From a virus, in the IMG/VR virus record IMGVR_UViG_3300007963_000041, positions 1 to 25,643 of that record: a DNA stretch of 25,643 bases; one strand, 5' to 3'. Positions 15,001 through 22,300 of this stretch are shown one piece after another. The translations under genes were made by a program, and so were the position numbers. Each line of letters begins with the position of its first letter. The first letter of the stretch is position 1. The notes below the pieces were generated by a model. It was given only the letters and a program-made list of their open reading frames with translations, had not been told where the DNA came from and did not search any database.

Positions 15001-18000
15001 TAGTGATGCAGCAAAAAATAGGAAGTCTAAAGCAGAGCCAGATAAAACTTTTATTCAGATAGCTAAAAGAGATTACAGCAGGGATGGCGAAGAGGCTCAG
15101 ATAGAGGAAGCTGTAGCTGAGTTGGTTAGAGTATCAAGGACAGACCCAAGCATTGTTTCAGGAAAACCAAAAAATCTTATCCAGAGAATATCTAATTTTT
15201 TCTCTAAGATGATTGGTTTTATTGACGGGTCAGGGTTTGTTTCCTTTGAAGAGTTAATCAGAGACATTGATACTGGCGTTGTAGGAGCTAGAGAAAGAGG
15301 AGGAAGGATTCCTGTTGAAGCGGCAAGAATAGCTGGAGAAGAAGCTGAAAAAACAAGAACTCCTGACTTTTTGCCAGAAATGGTAGAAGAGGGGTCTGAA
15401 GAGGTTGTTCCTTTATCAGATAAGTTTTCAAGAACAAGTCCTACAGAGTCTCTTGGTATAGATTCCTTACTGTCTGGAAGAGAAGAAGTCCTTCCGTTAG
15501 ACAGAAAAAATACAACTGCGGAATTAGCAGAAGCACTGCAAAGAAGAGCAGAAAACAGCGGCTACAATTTAGAAGCTCAAACAGAAGAAAACAGTGAGGT
15601 TATTGCAAGAATAATAGCTGACGAGGTAAAGAAAGCTTATTCTGCTGATGGTAACGCTGCAAACTGGTACAGGGAAAAAATAGATAACCTGTTAGCTATA
15701 GCTTCAGAGCTTTATCCAGAGCTTAAAGATAGCAATCATCAAAAATCTGCTTTTGTTGCTTCGGTTGCATTTTATAGCAACGGGCTTGATGTTGCTAAAA
15801 ATTTAGAACTAGCCGTTGAAGCCTACGAATACTTTAGGACTAATGGAAGACTGCCTGAAGGTCTTGGTATTGGCCCTCAAGGAGATGGGATAGAAAGTGC
15901 CGTAAAGACCTACAACGCAATGTTGGACGAGTATGGCCTAGAAGATACATACAAAATTCTTAATACAGAGACAAACCTTACCACGCTAAAGCAATTGGGA
16001 TATAAAGTCCCTGCTGGTGACGCAGCTTCTTTTGAAACTCCCATTAGTTATATATTTGGGCCAAAAATTGGCGGTGGCTTCTATCAAAATCTTTTAGGCA
16101 ACTTTTCTCCTATAACGATGGACAGATGGTTCATGCGTACTTGGGGCAGAATTACCGGAACAATTAAAAAAGATAACCCTAAGAAAGACGAAGAGTTGCG
16201 GGAAAAGTTTAAGTCACACTTAAAGACCGCAAAGGGAAGAAAGAAAGCTGAATTGCTTGGCATAGACGCGAATCTTGCTCTAGAGTCTAACGAGTATCTT
16301 GATAGCTCTGCTAGAATATTTCACAGAAACTACAGCAAGCTAGATAAAAAAACAGGAAAAACTTACAGCGATAGAAGTGAGTTAAACAAAACAGCTAAAA
16401 ATTTAGACATCCATTTGACTGAAGGGAAAATTGCCCCCGCCAATGGCGCAGAAAGAACCTTTATAAGATCAACAATGGATAAGACTCTTGATATTCTTTC
16501 TGAAGAAGGAATTCAGTTAGATACCGCTGCTGTTCAAGCTTTAATCTGGTATCCAGAAAAAGAGCTATATATAATGTATGGAGCAGCTAATGCTAAATCC
16601 ACGCCAACTGACTACGAGCAAGAGATAAGGAAGATAGCAAATGAGAAAGGAGTTAGCGAACAGCGAATTACAAGAGCGGTTGATGGCCTCCAGCGAGGGA
16701 GAAACATCGGCTCTAGAAGAAATGAAGAGCGAGGAGATAGGGAGCTTAGTGAAGAATCTGGGGCAACTGCTTTCACCGGAAAAGCAAAAACTAGATTCGT
16801 CAGAAGCAAAATCCTTAATACCATCAGATCTGACTCCAAGCCAAGCGGAGCATCTAGAGGAAATGATGGAGCTATACCCCAATTCTTCCGTAGAAAAGCT
16901 GGCACGACAAGTAAGAAGCTTATAGCTGGTGTTCCTGTCAGGGCTACTGAAAGAGCATTAAATAAAGGAATTAAAAACAGGCTTACTTCTTCAGGCATAT
17001 ATGACGGCAAGGTACTAGAGCTTGAGTCTGGTAAACAGTCAGCCAAAGCATTTCATAAAGCAATAACTGAAGCAAAATCAGAAAACGAGTTTGGTGCTGC
17101 TGTTTACGTTTACCCTGAATCAGAATACAGGGACATGAAGCTTTTTGTAACTCCTGACGGTAGCGCAGGGTTAGCTTTAAAAGGAGATGACATTGTCTCT
17201 TTATTTAGCAAGCAAGAGCATCCTCATGTTTCTTTACCCCTAGCTTCCTTGGCGATACAGGAAGGCGGCAGAAGGCTTGATGCTTTTGATACAGCCCTTC
17301 CTGTTTTATATAACAGGCTAGGATTTAAAGTTGTTTCTAGGTTGAAATGGGACGAAGGAGAAGCTCCTCCTGATTGGGAAAAATCTGTTTTTGATGATTT
17401 TAACAATGGTGAGCCTGATGTTGTATTTATGGCTTGGGACGCAGATAACTTTACTCCTTACAGCATAAACGAAGGGGTGTTGGCTGAAGATTACGGCGAA
17501 GCCCTGTCTTTGCAAAACGAAGCTGTTGAAGAATTAAATCCTCAAGAAGGGGATTTCGTTGAAAGAGAAAGGGCTGACGGGTCTATTGTAGGTGGTGACC
17601 CTGACATACAGAAAGTTACTAGAGATGCTGGTGCTGTACAGAAGGTAGTAGATAAGAACGAAAAAGATGCCGTAGAAACAACAGCAACTTTTGTTCCAGA
17701 GTTTAATTATAGAGCAGATCCTGAAGCACAATACGTTGCTAAAAACCCTGAAGAAGGAATAGATCCATCTCCCGCTCTTTTGGACAAGTATTCCAGAAGC
17801 AGGTCTCCAGAAGTAGACCCCAAGGTTAAAAAGATAATAGACAGGATTGCTCCTCAAGCTCCTGAAAACAAAACTCCCGGTGAAACATATTTAGAAACAA
17901 CCGACATGGGTGATTTTGAGTATTGGGTAACAAAAGCTAGAGCAGCGGCAATTAACAAATGGGCTAGACTAGAACAGCTATCAAGAATACCTCAGTTTAA

Positions 18001-20482
18001 AGAAAATTTAGCAGATACAAGCGCAATGGCTGCGGCTATTTTTTCTGACAGGTCAATGGGAATAGTTGGCTCTGTTTTAAAATCAGGATCTGTTGTTTAT
18101 AGAAATGGTGTTGTCCAAGTTGAAGATTTTTTCCATACCAACAAAAGAGGAGAAAGAAAACAATACCGTGGTCTAGTAGATATCATGGCTCCTCTTTTCC
18201 AAAATAAATATAATATTTCTTTAGAAGATCTTGCGAAAACTTACGCTATAGCTAGAAGAGCGGAAGGGATGAGAAGGAGGGGTCTGCCTACTCCAGCAAA
18301 AGCTGGTGACTTAGCGGTTATAGAAGCAGAGATAGCCAAATATGTTAACGAGAATGGCGATCCAATTATTGAGGAGTGGTATGACTCATGGCAAGCCTTC
18401 AATAACAAGACTGTAGAGTTTATGAAAGCAACAGGTCTTGTTGACGATGCTTTGGCAGAGAAGTGGCTAGAAATGTCAGACTACATACCTTTTTATCGTC
18501 AAGGAGAGGCTCCAGAAGGCGAAATCCTGAATCTAGGGAAAGACGTTCCTTCCATGTTTAAGTCTGGGATGACCACGGCTTTTTCTTTTAAAAAGCTAAA
18601 AGGTAGTGAGAAAGGGGTTAACGTCCCTATGCTTGACGCGATAACAAGAAACCTGTCAATGGCTATTGATGCAGGAATGAAGAATGTTGCCCAGCAAAGA
18701 ATAATCAGAGACATGGTAACTATAGGGCAAGCATCAAAAGCAACCGTTGCTCAAACTAAAAACAAAAAACAAAATTTTGTTGTTAGCTTTAAGGTAAAAG
18801 GTAAAGATCAAAATTACGTTGTTAATGATCCTCTTTTGTTTGAGTCTCTTCAGCCTGTTGAATCTGGCGGTTTAGCTACCTCTATTGTTGCTCCTTTTAG
18901 TAATATTTTAAGAGAGATGATTACAAGAGACCCCGGATTCATGTTAGCTAACATGATGAGAGATACTCTTTCTGCCTACAACACCTCTGGTGCAGATTTT
19001 ATCCCTGTTATAGATACCATTAAGAACCTTGGTCAAGGCATAGAGGAACTTGAAAGGTTTGGGGTAGTTGGAGGGTATGATTTTGGTAACGATCCTGATG
19101 ATATGGTTAAGGCTTTTGGTGAATACTCAAAGGAAAGGGGCATTGATATTGAGGGAGGAAATACAGGGCTTAATATGTTCAAAAAGCTTTGGAATGCAGC
19201 GGGTAGGGCTACCACTGCTTCTGACGCAGCAACAAGAAGGGCTGTGTACAAGGATGTTTTAGCAAGGACGGGGAATGAAGCTGAAGCAGCTTACCAAGCC
19301 TTAGAGGTTATTAACTTTTCAAGAAGAGGAAGAAGCCCTTTAGTCAGATTCTTAACAGCGGGGATACCTTTTCTAAACGCAAGATTGCAGGGCATAGATG
19401 TTTTGTATCGCGGATATATGGGATATAACCCAGCTAATAGAGACAAAACAAGGTCTCAAGCAGTAACAACTGCCTTGGCAAGAGGTGGCTTAATCACTGC
19501 TACTACTTTAGCGTACTGGCTTTTGGTTTCTGATGACGATCAATACAAAGAAACCCCAGATGAGATAAAAGACCTTAACTGGTTGGTTCCAACGCCAATG
19601 GGTGTTCCTTTAAGACTTCCTGTTCCTTTTGAAGTTGGGTTTTTCTTTAAAACTATTCCTGAAAGAATTTTAGACTTTTACCCTGTTGCAGAAGTTTTTG
19701 GTAAGCCGGGAGCTACATCCAGCAGAGAGCTAACAGATTCTGTTTTCAGGGGAATCTCTTCAACTTTCGAGGTTAATCCTTTCGGGTTACAGATTATTGC
19801 TCCTGTTGCTGAAGCAGCTTTTAATTACAACTTCTTTACGCAAAGAGAGATTGTTCCGCTTTATGCTTCCAAGAAGCCAATGCAGGGTCTTGTTGCCAGA
19901 GAGTCCAACTTGGAGGTTTCTAAGTGGCTGGGAGAAGCAACTAACACTAGCCCAATGAAGTGGGATCATGTTTTGTATGGTTATACAGGAACTCTAGGAG
20001 CTTACTTGTTAGATACTGTAGACCAGCTTGTTTTAAAAAACCCTGTATTCACAGGCGAAAAAGGCACAGCTTCTCCTAAAAAATCCATAACAGAGCTTCC
20101 TGTTATGAAACGATTCTTTGTAAACGAGTTTTCAAGCGACAATCGTGCTGATTTTTACAGGCTACACAATGCTGTTACTGGAATCTCTCAGGCTATTAAA
20201 GACCTTGAAGCAACAGAAAGGTTTGATGAAGCGGAGGCATTGATAAACTCTCAAGGACACCTTTTGGATTTAGAAAAAGAAGTAAATTACATATCGGACA
20301 GACTGTCTAAACTTAGAAAAGATAGAACTATAATTGAAAGGTCTGATTACTCTCCAGAGGTAAAAAGAGATGTGTTGCTTGATATAAACTCAGAGATGGA
20401 TCTCCTAACAAGAGATGTTCCTTTTCTTAAAAAATATGCAAAACTTCCTGCTTCCAACAGATTTCAGCTATTAGGTTTATAG
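12026..20482 (+). CDS. Giant polyvalent internal virion protein with HEXXH, GNAT-like and LPD38-like regions, 2818 aa
   Basis: The N-terminus (MPIYEVTDPLGRIMEVQG, PPSPMQIQALF) is a short module typical of giant ejection proteins. Residues about 130-170 are Gly/Ala-rich and hydrophobic. HEQVH at 972-976 is a zinc metallopeptidase-type HEXXH, with an acidic helix (EEAQIEEAVAEL, 1022-1033) placed to give a third ligand. Around 1150-1380 lies a domain with SAFVASVAFYSNGLDVAKN and MDRWFMRTWGRI (about 1365), probably one of the large polyvalent-associated domains. Residues about 1690-1770 (VYVYPESEYRD, ALKGDDIVSLFS, LYNRLGFKVVSR) look GNAT-like. From about 1930 to the end is a helical LPD38-like region with a hydrophobic segment near 2486-2500. 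Such proteins are packaged and ejected with phage DNA and may act in the host envelope or cytoplasm. Domain names are from memory, not a search. Confidence 0.8.
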   Translation: MPIYEVTDPLGRIMEVQGSTPPSPMQIQALFERYDSEKEERFAEERTFGGQAFETVKAVPRNFAGSFLTAGEGLAELADAATNFVGLEDLIDSGEENELVRLSREGRASLQEAMGADEAYRDTWLTKFGEGVGSFASFFTPAAALKVAGATGKLAGLAQTAGTGALAVGMGSGEQAQRIQAARKQGMEISEEDEDLAIFGGSVVGLSELLPVNRLLRRISADLDPATKISIKERITGALATGGAEGLQEVVASILQDAVERGVYNENLPVTGGDSLFEEFTIGGAVGTFADLALNGAMGRRREMASSAQTESQANAREALERAREAQAQRVSDAQQAQQEAIEAGMPPPPPPDLEDVDVSQIDAPTPNQIEDAEGRRLLVPGRYLSVIGPDGELFEAEERISFRTDRKNPDRKIEERYVQKINNDGTKSKVVLSRNGQPVEGFSIEGVAPAPESVPSKRKKDPLLQYARHVRRLVGNDLLKAGSFTYREGPIVNGNPTFETVDKFGQRYGKPFSTQEEAIVFAGNMNDQLIEANVSNSIEESIEASNLDLSQENQNTMFLYGYRLLHPDQNLITSAELDQAGETTVATGFEEQAIPDGDLGNYAPSKLTMSQRINKKRLAKGLPSTNTFTIEEAKSVLGKKFGNLRTGEIETETYQARTKKGKDGKTLKDKDGKPTIVVVSSAGEVITGRATGLKKKGSKDQYEVKPFKSMFDAVDFAKTRNADRNLTSINESVFANKKIRIPELERLLENKNIVTKLGSPEFRIMLEAFTGVKASGRKRINDLTDAEMKVLYQKIRSMPQFSEPTRLVNFNLNTKNKINFKIKQQKEGEAEQKEVVAPPVAPEGEPQEPLRLAPPLKTPESKTLNSIQKRLDEEMKGVGLADIKANISHSLKNVMRDANGNLVFGIRARRDGEQGVIEFGKPGSGIVVEESPDADAFYSNAANEIFLGLDKLNKNFSPEKQLDQALGLLSHEQVHAMRAMNLFTDKEWQVLSDAAKNRKSKAEPDKTFIQIAKRDYSRDGEEAQIEEAVAELVRVSRTDPSIVSGKPKNLIQRISNFFSKMIGFIDGSGFVSFEELIRDIDTGVVGARERGGRIPVEAARIAGEEAEKTRTPDFLPEMVEEGSEEVVPLSDKFSRTSPTESLGIDSLLSGREEVLPLDRKNTTAELAEALQRRAENSGYNLEAQTEENSEVIARIIADEVKKAYSADGNAANWYREKIDNLLAIASELYPELKDSNHQKSAFVASVAFYSNGLDVAKNLELAVEAYEYFRTNGRLPEGLGIGPQGDGIESAVKTYNAMLDEYGLEDTYKILNTETNLTTLKQLGYKVPAGDAASFETPISYIFGPKIGGGFYQNLLGNFSPITMDRWFMRTWGRITGTIKKDNPKKDEELREKFKSHLKTAKGRKKAELLGIDANLALESNEYLDSSARIFHRNYSKLDKKTGKTYSDRSELNKTAKNLDIHLTEGKIAPANGAERTFIRSTMDKTLDILSEEGIQLDTAAVQALIWYPEKELYIMYGAANAKSTPTDYEQEIRKIANEKGVSEQRITRAVDGLQRGRNIGSRRNEERGDRELSEESGATAFTGKAKTRFVRSKILNTIRSDSKPSGASRGNDGAIPQFFRRKAGTTSKKLIAGVPVRATERALNKGIKNRLTSSGIYDGKVLELESGKQSAKAFHKAITEAKSENEFGAAVYVYPESEYRDMKLFVTPDGSAGLALKGDDIVSLFSKQEHPHVSLPLASLAIQEGGRRLDAFDTALPVLYNRLGFKVVSRLKWDEGEAPPDWEKSVFDDFNNGEPDVVFMAWDADNFTPYSINEGVLAEDYGEALSLQNEAVEELNPQEGDFVERERADGSIVGGDPDIQKVTRDAGAVQKVVDKNEKDAVETTATFVPEFNYRADPEAQYVAKNPEEGIDPSPALLDKYSRSRSPEVDPKVKKIIDRIAPQAPENKTPGETYLETTDMGDFEYWVTKARAAAINKWARLEQLSRIPQFKENLADTSAMAAAIFSDRSMGIVGSVLKSGSVVYRNGVVQVEDFFHTNKRGERKQYRGLVDIMAPLFQNKYNISLEDLAKTYAIARRAEGMRRRGLPTPAKAGDLAVIEAEIAKYVNENGDPIIEEWYDSWQAFNNKTVEFMKATGLVDDALAEKWLEMSDYIPFYRQGEAPEGEILNLGKDVPSMFKSGMTTAFSFKKLKGSEKGVNVPMLDAITRNLSMAIDAGMKNVAQQRIIRDMVTIGQASKATVAQTKNKKQNFVVSFKVKGKDQNYVVNDPLLFESLQPVESGGLATSIVAPFSNILREMITRDPGFMLANMMRDTLSAYNTSGADFIPVIDTIKNLGQGIEELERFGVVGGYDFGNDPDDMVKAFGEYSKERGIDIEGGNTGLNMFKKLWNAAGRATTASDAATRRAVYKDVLARTGNEAEAAYQALEVINFSRRGRSPLVRFLTAGIPFLNARLQGIDVLYRGYMGYNPANRDKTRSQAVTTALARGGLITATTLAYWLLVSDDDQYKETPDEIKDLNWLVPTPMGVPLRLPVPFEVGFFFKTIPERILDFYPVAEVFGKPGATSSRELTDSVFRGISSTFEVNPFGLQIIAPVAEAAFNYNFFTQREIVPLYASKKPMQGLVARESNLEVSKWLGEATNTSPMKWDHVLYGYTGTLGAYLLDTVDQLVLKNPVFTGEKGTASPKKSITELPVMKRFFVNEFSSDNRADFYRLHNAVTGISQAIKDLEATERFDEAEALINSQGHLLDLEKEVNYISDRLSKLRKDRTIIERSDYSPEVKRDVLLDINSEMDLLTRDVPFLKKYAKLPASNRFQLLGL
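16641..16925 (+). CDS. Overprinted ORF inside the giant gene, 94 aa, acidic helical
   Basis: It is a second plus-strand frame open for 94 codons within residues about 1539-1634 of the giant protein. ATG 16641 has a good purine-rich site (AAGGAAG) ending 7 bases upstream, and in-frame stops at 16626 and 16635 fix the start. The product (ELANSELQERLMASSEGETS, EEMKSEEIGSLVKNLGQLL, LTPSQAEHLEEMMELYPN) is Glu/Leu/Ser-rich, acidic and helical, and looks more protein-like than a usual shadow frame. The main frame here is unusually basic with more C/G third positions than the rest of the gene. It could be a nested gene or chance in a stop-poor patch. No family recognised. Confidence 0.35.
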   Translation: MRKELANSELQERLMASSEGETSALEEMKSEEIGSLVKNLGQLLSPEKQKLDSSEAKSLIPSDLTPSQAEHLEEMMELYPNSSVEKLARQVRSL

Positions 20483-20484
20483 AC

Positions 20485-20781
20485 ATGCCTTATAAAAACA
20501 AGCCCAGACCTTATAAGAAAGAATACCGGCAACAAAAAGAACGCGGGGAACACGCCAACCGTATGGAGCGTCAAAGGGCTAGGCGCAAGATGGACAAGGA
20601 AAGCCCCGACAAAAACAAAAACGGTAAAGCTGACAAGAGAGAAGGCAAGGATATTAGTCATAAGAAGGCTCTTAGCAGGGGTGGCAAGAACAAAGATGGT
20701 GTCAAGGTAGAGAGCAGGGCAAAGAACAGAAGCCGTAACTATCAAAAGAAAAAGCCCGTTGCAAAGAAAAGAAAAAAGTAG
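20485..20781 (+). CDS. Highly basic small protein with EF-hand-like loop and HNH-like motif, 98 aa
   Basis: It starts 2 bases after the giant gene. Nearly 40 percent Lys plus Arg suggests nucleic acid binding. Residues 42-53 (DKNKNGKADKRE) fit an EF-hand loop spacing with Ala at position 8. Next comes GKDISHKKALSRGGKNKDG (54-72), which resembles the DHxxPLSxGG part of HNH nucleases but lacks zinc cysteines and the second His, so nuclease activity is doubtful. Such proteins occur next to virion genes in marine phages and could help condense DNA or RNA. It ends in KKPVAKKRKK. Confidence 0.7.
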   Translation: MPYKNKPRPYKKEYRQQKERGEHANRMERQRARRKMDKESPDKNKNGKADKREGKDISHKKALSRGGKNKDGVKVESRAKNRSRNYQKKKPVAKKRKK

Positions 20782-20787
20782 ACCCTA

Positions 20788-20819
20788 CAAAAATATTTGT
20801 GATATTCCAAAAATATTTG
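20788..20819. promoter_or_regulatory. Two direct copies of CAAAAATATTTG, 20-bp period
   Basis: Copies at 20788-20799 and 20808-20819 are identical 12-mers with the palindromic core AAATATTT, on one face of the helix (20 bp apart). They can also pair with each other as an imperfect hairpin (10 of 12 positions). They may be an operator for the downstream nuclease gene or an attenuator after the late operon. Confidence 0.5.
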
Positions 20820-20833
20820 GGAAGCCCTCATTG

Positions 20834-20848
20834 CTGTTAACAGATCAA
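20834..20848. repeat. CTGTTAACAGATCAA, palindromic repeat, copy 1
   Basis: The 10-bp palindrome CTGTTAACAG plus a TCAA extension lies 43 bases before the nuclease gene. A matching copy lies 29 bases after that gene, so the pair brackets it. Possible repressor sites or remnants of insertion of the gene cassette. Confidence 0.55.
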
Positions 20849-20890
20849 CAGTTAGGGAATGTGACCAATCAGGCTTTTGGATAATAATAG

Positions 20891-21301
20891 ATGCCAACTT
20901 ATCAGACGGAGCGAGATGCTGTAAGTGAAGAAGACACTATTTCTTTTCTTCGTTCTAAGTGGAATTGTAAGATAGAACGAATGCCTGACTTCCATGAGTT
21001 TGATTATGCCGTAATCAATAATACGGGGGTTGTCAAAGCATTGGTTGAAATTAAAAACAGGAAGGCAGACGCTGCAAAATACCCAACGATCATACTATCC
21101 ATGTCTAAAGTGCTTGCCGCTAGGCAATGGGGAGATCAGGGTCTGCGTTGTTTTTTAGTTGTCAGGGTTGGTGAGGGAAAGCCAAGATTTCTGGACATCA
21201 ATAAAACAAAGCCAGCCAGCATTAAATTTGGTGGCCGAGATGGCAGAAACCATCAAGAACCTTTGGCTCACTTTGACAAAAAAGATTTTACTATTTTGTG
21301 A
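20891..21301 (+). CDS. PD-(D/E)XK nuclease-fold-like protein, 136 aa
   Basis: After an N-terminal helix (EEDTISFLRSKWNC) the core reads FDYAVINNTGVVKALVEIKNRK, giving Asp38 and Glu53-x-Lys55, the D-(X)n-ExK signature of PD-(D/E)XK enzymes. A following helix (KYPTIILSMSKVLAARQW) and strand (RCFLVVRV) match the usual order of the fold. Likely a DNA nuclease or resolvase-type enzyme, or an inactive relative. No ribosome site precedes the ATG; an AT-rich GATAAT lies 5 bases upstream. It is the last plus-strand gene and faces the convergent minus operon. It has its own intergenic region, so it may be separately controlled. Confidence 0.65.
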   Translation: MPTYQTERDAVSEEDTISFLRSKWNCKIERMPDFHEFDYAVINNTGVVKALVEIKNRKADAAKYPTIILSMSKVLAARQWGDQGLRCFLVVRVGEGKPRFLDINKTKPASIKFGGRDGRNHQEPLAHFDKKDFTIL

Positions 21302-21329
21302 TTCTGCGCTCTTGCTCTAAAAACCCCTA

Positions 21330-21344
21330 CTGTTAACAGGTCAA
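21330..21344. repeat. CTGTTAACAGGTCAA, palindromic repeat, copy 2
   Basis: Same palindrome as at 20834-20848 with one difference (A to G) across 15 bases. It lies just downstream of the nuclease gene stop. Confidence 0.55.
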
Positions 21345-21345
21345 T

Positions 21346-21381
21346 AACTAGACCCCTCGGTATAGCTGAGTTTGGCTAGTT
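21346..21381. terminator. Hairpin between convergent operons, possible terminator
   Basis: AACTAG pairs with CTAGTT around an inner CTCGG/CTGAG stem, giving an interrupted hairpin. On the plus strand a TTTTT run follows about 11 bases later. It lies in the 101-base gap between the stop of the plus-strand nuclease gene and the stop of the first minus-strand gene. Weak for an intrinsic terminator; location is the main support. Confidence 0.3.
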
Positions 21382-21402
21382 TGGCAGATCTGTTTTTATT
21401 AT

Positions 21403-21582
21403 TTACTTGTCAGTAACAAGAGATAGGGGTTTGTAGTCACTGGTATCTGATGGGTAATAAACTTCTACATAGCTGCCGCACTCAGGGCAAGCTAGGTTTG
21501 TTATCATCGAAAAAAACTCATTATCTTCTAAGTCGTGATCTCCTCCCCAAATTAATTCAGTCTTACAGTGCCAGCAATTCAT
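21403..21582 (-). CDS. Zinc-ribbon mini-protein, 59 aa
   Basis: Read on the minus strand from ATG 21580-21582, overlapping the upstream stop as TAATG. The sequence opens MNCWHCKTELIWGGDHDLED and continues with LACPECGSYVEVYYP, giving two CxxC pairs (C3/C6 and C32/C35), a four-cysteine zinc ribbon. The opening block is one I know as a frequent small protein of marine phages. Its function is unknown; nucleic acid or protein binding is plausible. It is the last gene of the minus operon seen here. Confidence 0.8.
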   Translation of the reverse strand: MNCWHCKTELIWGGDHDLEDNEFFSMITNLACPECGSYVEVYYPSDTSDYKPLSLVTDK

Positions 21583-21788
21583 TAGTAAATACCCTTCTTG
21601 GCCTCAAGTTCTAATAATTCTTCTTCCGTTCTACAAGATGATTCGTCCAAAGCGCAGCACATTGCGTCCAGTTTAGGGTTACCTTCAAGTATGTGAGATT
21701 CAGCGGTTTTACATGACTCAAAGCTTGGGTAAGACTGAAACTCCAGCCAGCCAAAATTAGCCATAAATAAGTAAAGCACAACCTTCAT
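21582..21788 (-). CDS. Small hypothetical protein with hydrophobic N-terminus, 68 aa
   Basis: The start is ATG 21788, preceded by GGAG about 9 bases upstream (CGGAGAAAAAACT). The first 14 residues are hydrophobic (MKVVLYLFMANFGW), perhaps a weak signal or anchor. Four cysteines follow (SCKTAE, AMCCALDESSC), so a disulfide or metal site is possible. The C-terminus is acidic (TEEELLELEAKKG). No family recognised. The stop overlaps the next start. Confidence 0.6.
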   Translation of the reverse strand: MKVVLYLFMANFGWLEFQSYPSFESCKTAESHILEGNPKLDAMCCALDESSCRTEEELLELEAKKGIY

Positions 21789-21818
21789 AGTTTTTTCTCC
21801 GTTGATTTAATTTAGCTA

Positions 21819-22052
21819 TTACAAATTTCTTTCCTTTGACACTACCATTTTTAGTTTATCCAGATACCACTGAGCTTTTCTAAGATCCTCCAAAGGGTTT
21901 GTTGATTGCTTGTCTTCATAACGCCAAATGTATTTCATGTTATTGCCTTTCAAGTACCCCTTGAAAGCTTCAGCACTCATTGAAGCTTCAATAGCATCAA
22001 TACACTCAACATCACCGTCCTTGTAATGCTTTGGATTTATTGCATCGTTCAT
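21819..22052 (-). CDS. DUF3310 family protein, 77 aa
   Basis: The family signature is clear: INPKHYKDGDVECIDAIEA at the N-terminus, then FKGYLKGNNMKYIWRYE, and LEDLRKAQWYLDKL near the C-terminus. DUF3310 proteins are short helical phage proteins, sometimes labelled nucleotide kinase by distant similarity, and found among DNA metabolism genes. No kinase P-loop is present, so that label is unsafe. It overlaps the upstream gene by 4 bases. Confidence 0.9.
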   Translation of the reverse strand: MNDAINPKHYKDGDVECIDAIEASMSAEAFKGYLKGNNMKYIWRYEDKQSTNPLEDLRKAQWYLDKLKMVVSKERNL

Positions 22053-22297
22053 TTGATACCCGAATTATTATTTGTGGTTGGATAGCCGTAGGCGTGTCGT
22101 AAAGACTGATCAGGAAAATCTTGTTCAAAAACCTGAACCTTGCCGCCTTTTTCAAGAAAGGCTTTTGTTTGTTCTTCGATCAGAGCAGATTCCTCTCTTT
22201 TCCCCAAAGCGGTTTTTTTCTTTGGGCGAACTCCGTCTTGTCTTTTGCCTGATACGCTCCAGTTTTTATAGTTTTCTCTAGAATCTTTTTTTTCCAC
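22049..22297 (-). CDS. Small basic hypothetical protein, 82 aa
   Basis: GTG start at 22297 with a strong AAGGAG 6 bases upstream, which decides the start. The protein is basic (GKRQDGVRPKKKTALGKREE) with a core ALIEEQTKAFLEKGGKVQVF, a phrase I have seen in small phage proteins of unknown role that may bind DNA. The C-terminus overlaps DUF3310 by ATGA. Confidence 0.65.
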   Translation of the reverse strand: MEKKDSRENYKNWSVSGKRQDGVRPKKKTALGKREESALIEEQTKAFLEKGGKVQVFEQDFPDQSLRHAYGYPTTNNNSGIK

Positions 22298-22300
22298 AAG

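Noticed and set aside
16565-17046. Long minus-strand frames opposite the giant gene
   Set aside because: They lie wholly within the well-supported giant gene, have no ribosome site I can see, and are explained by a stop-poor patch; only the plus-strand nested frame has start-site support.
21321-21432. Inverted pair AAACCCCTA / TAGGGGTTT across the convergent gap
   Set aside because: Only 9 bp with about 95 bases between the arms; not convincing as a terminator or site.
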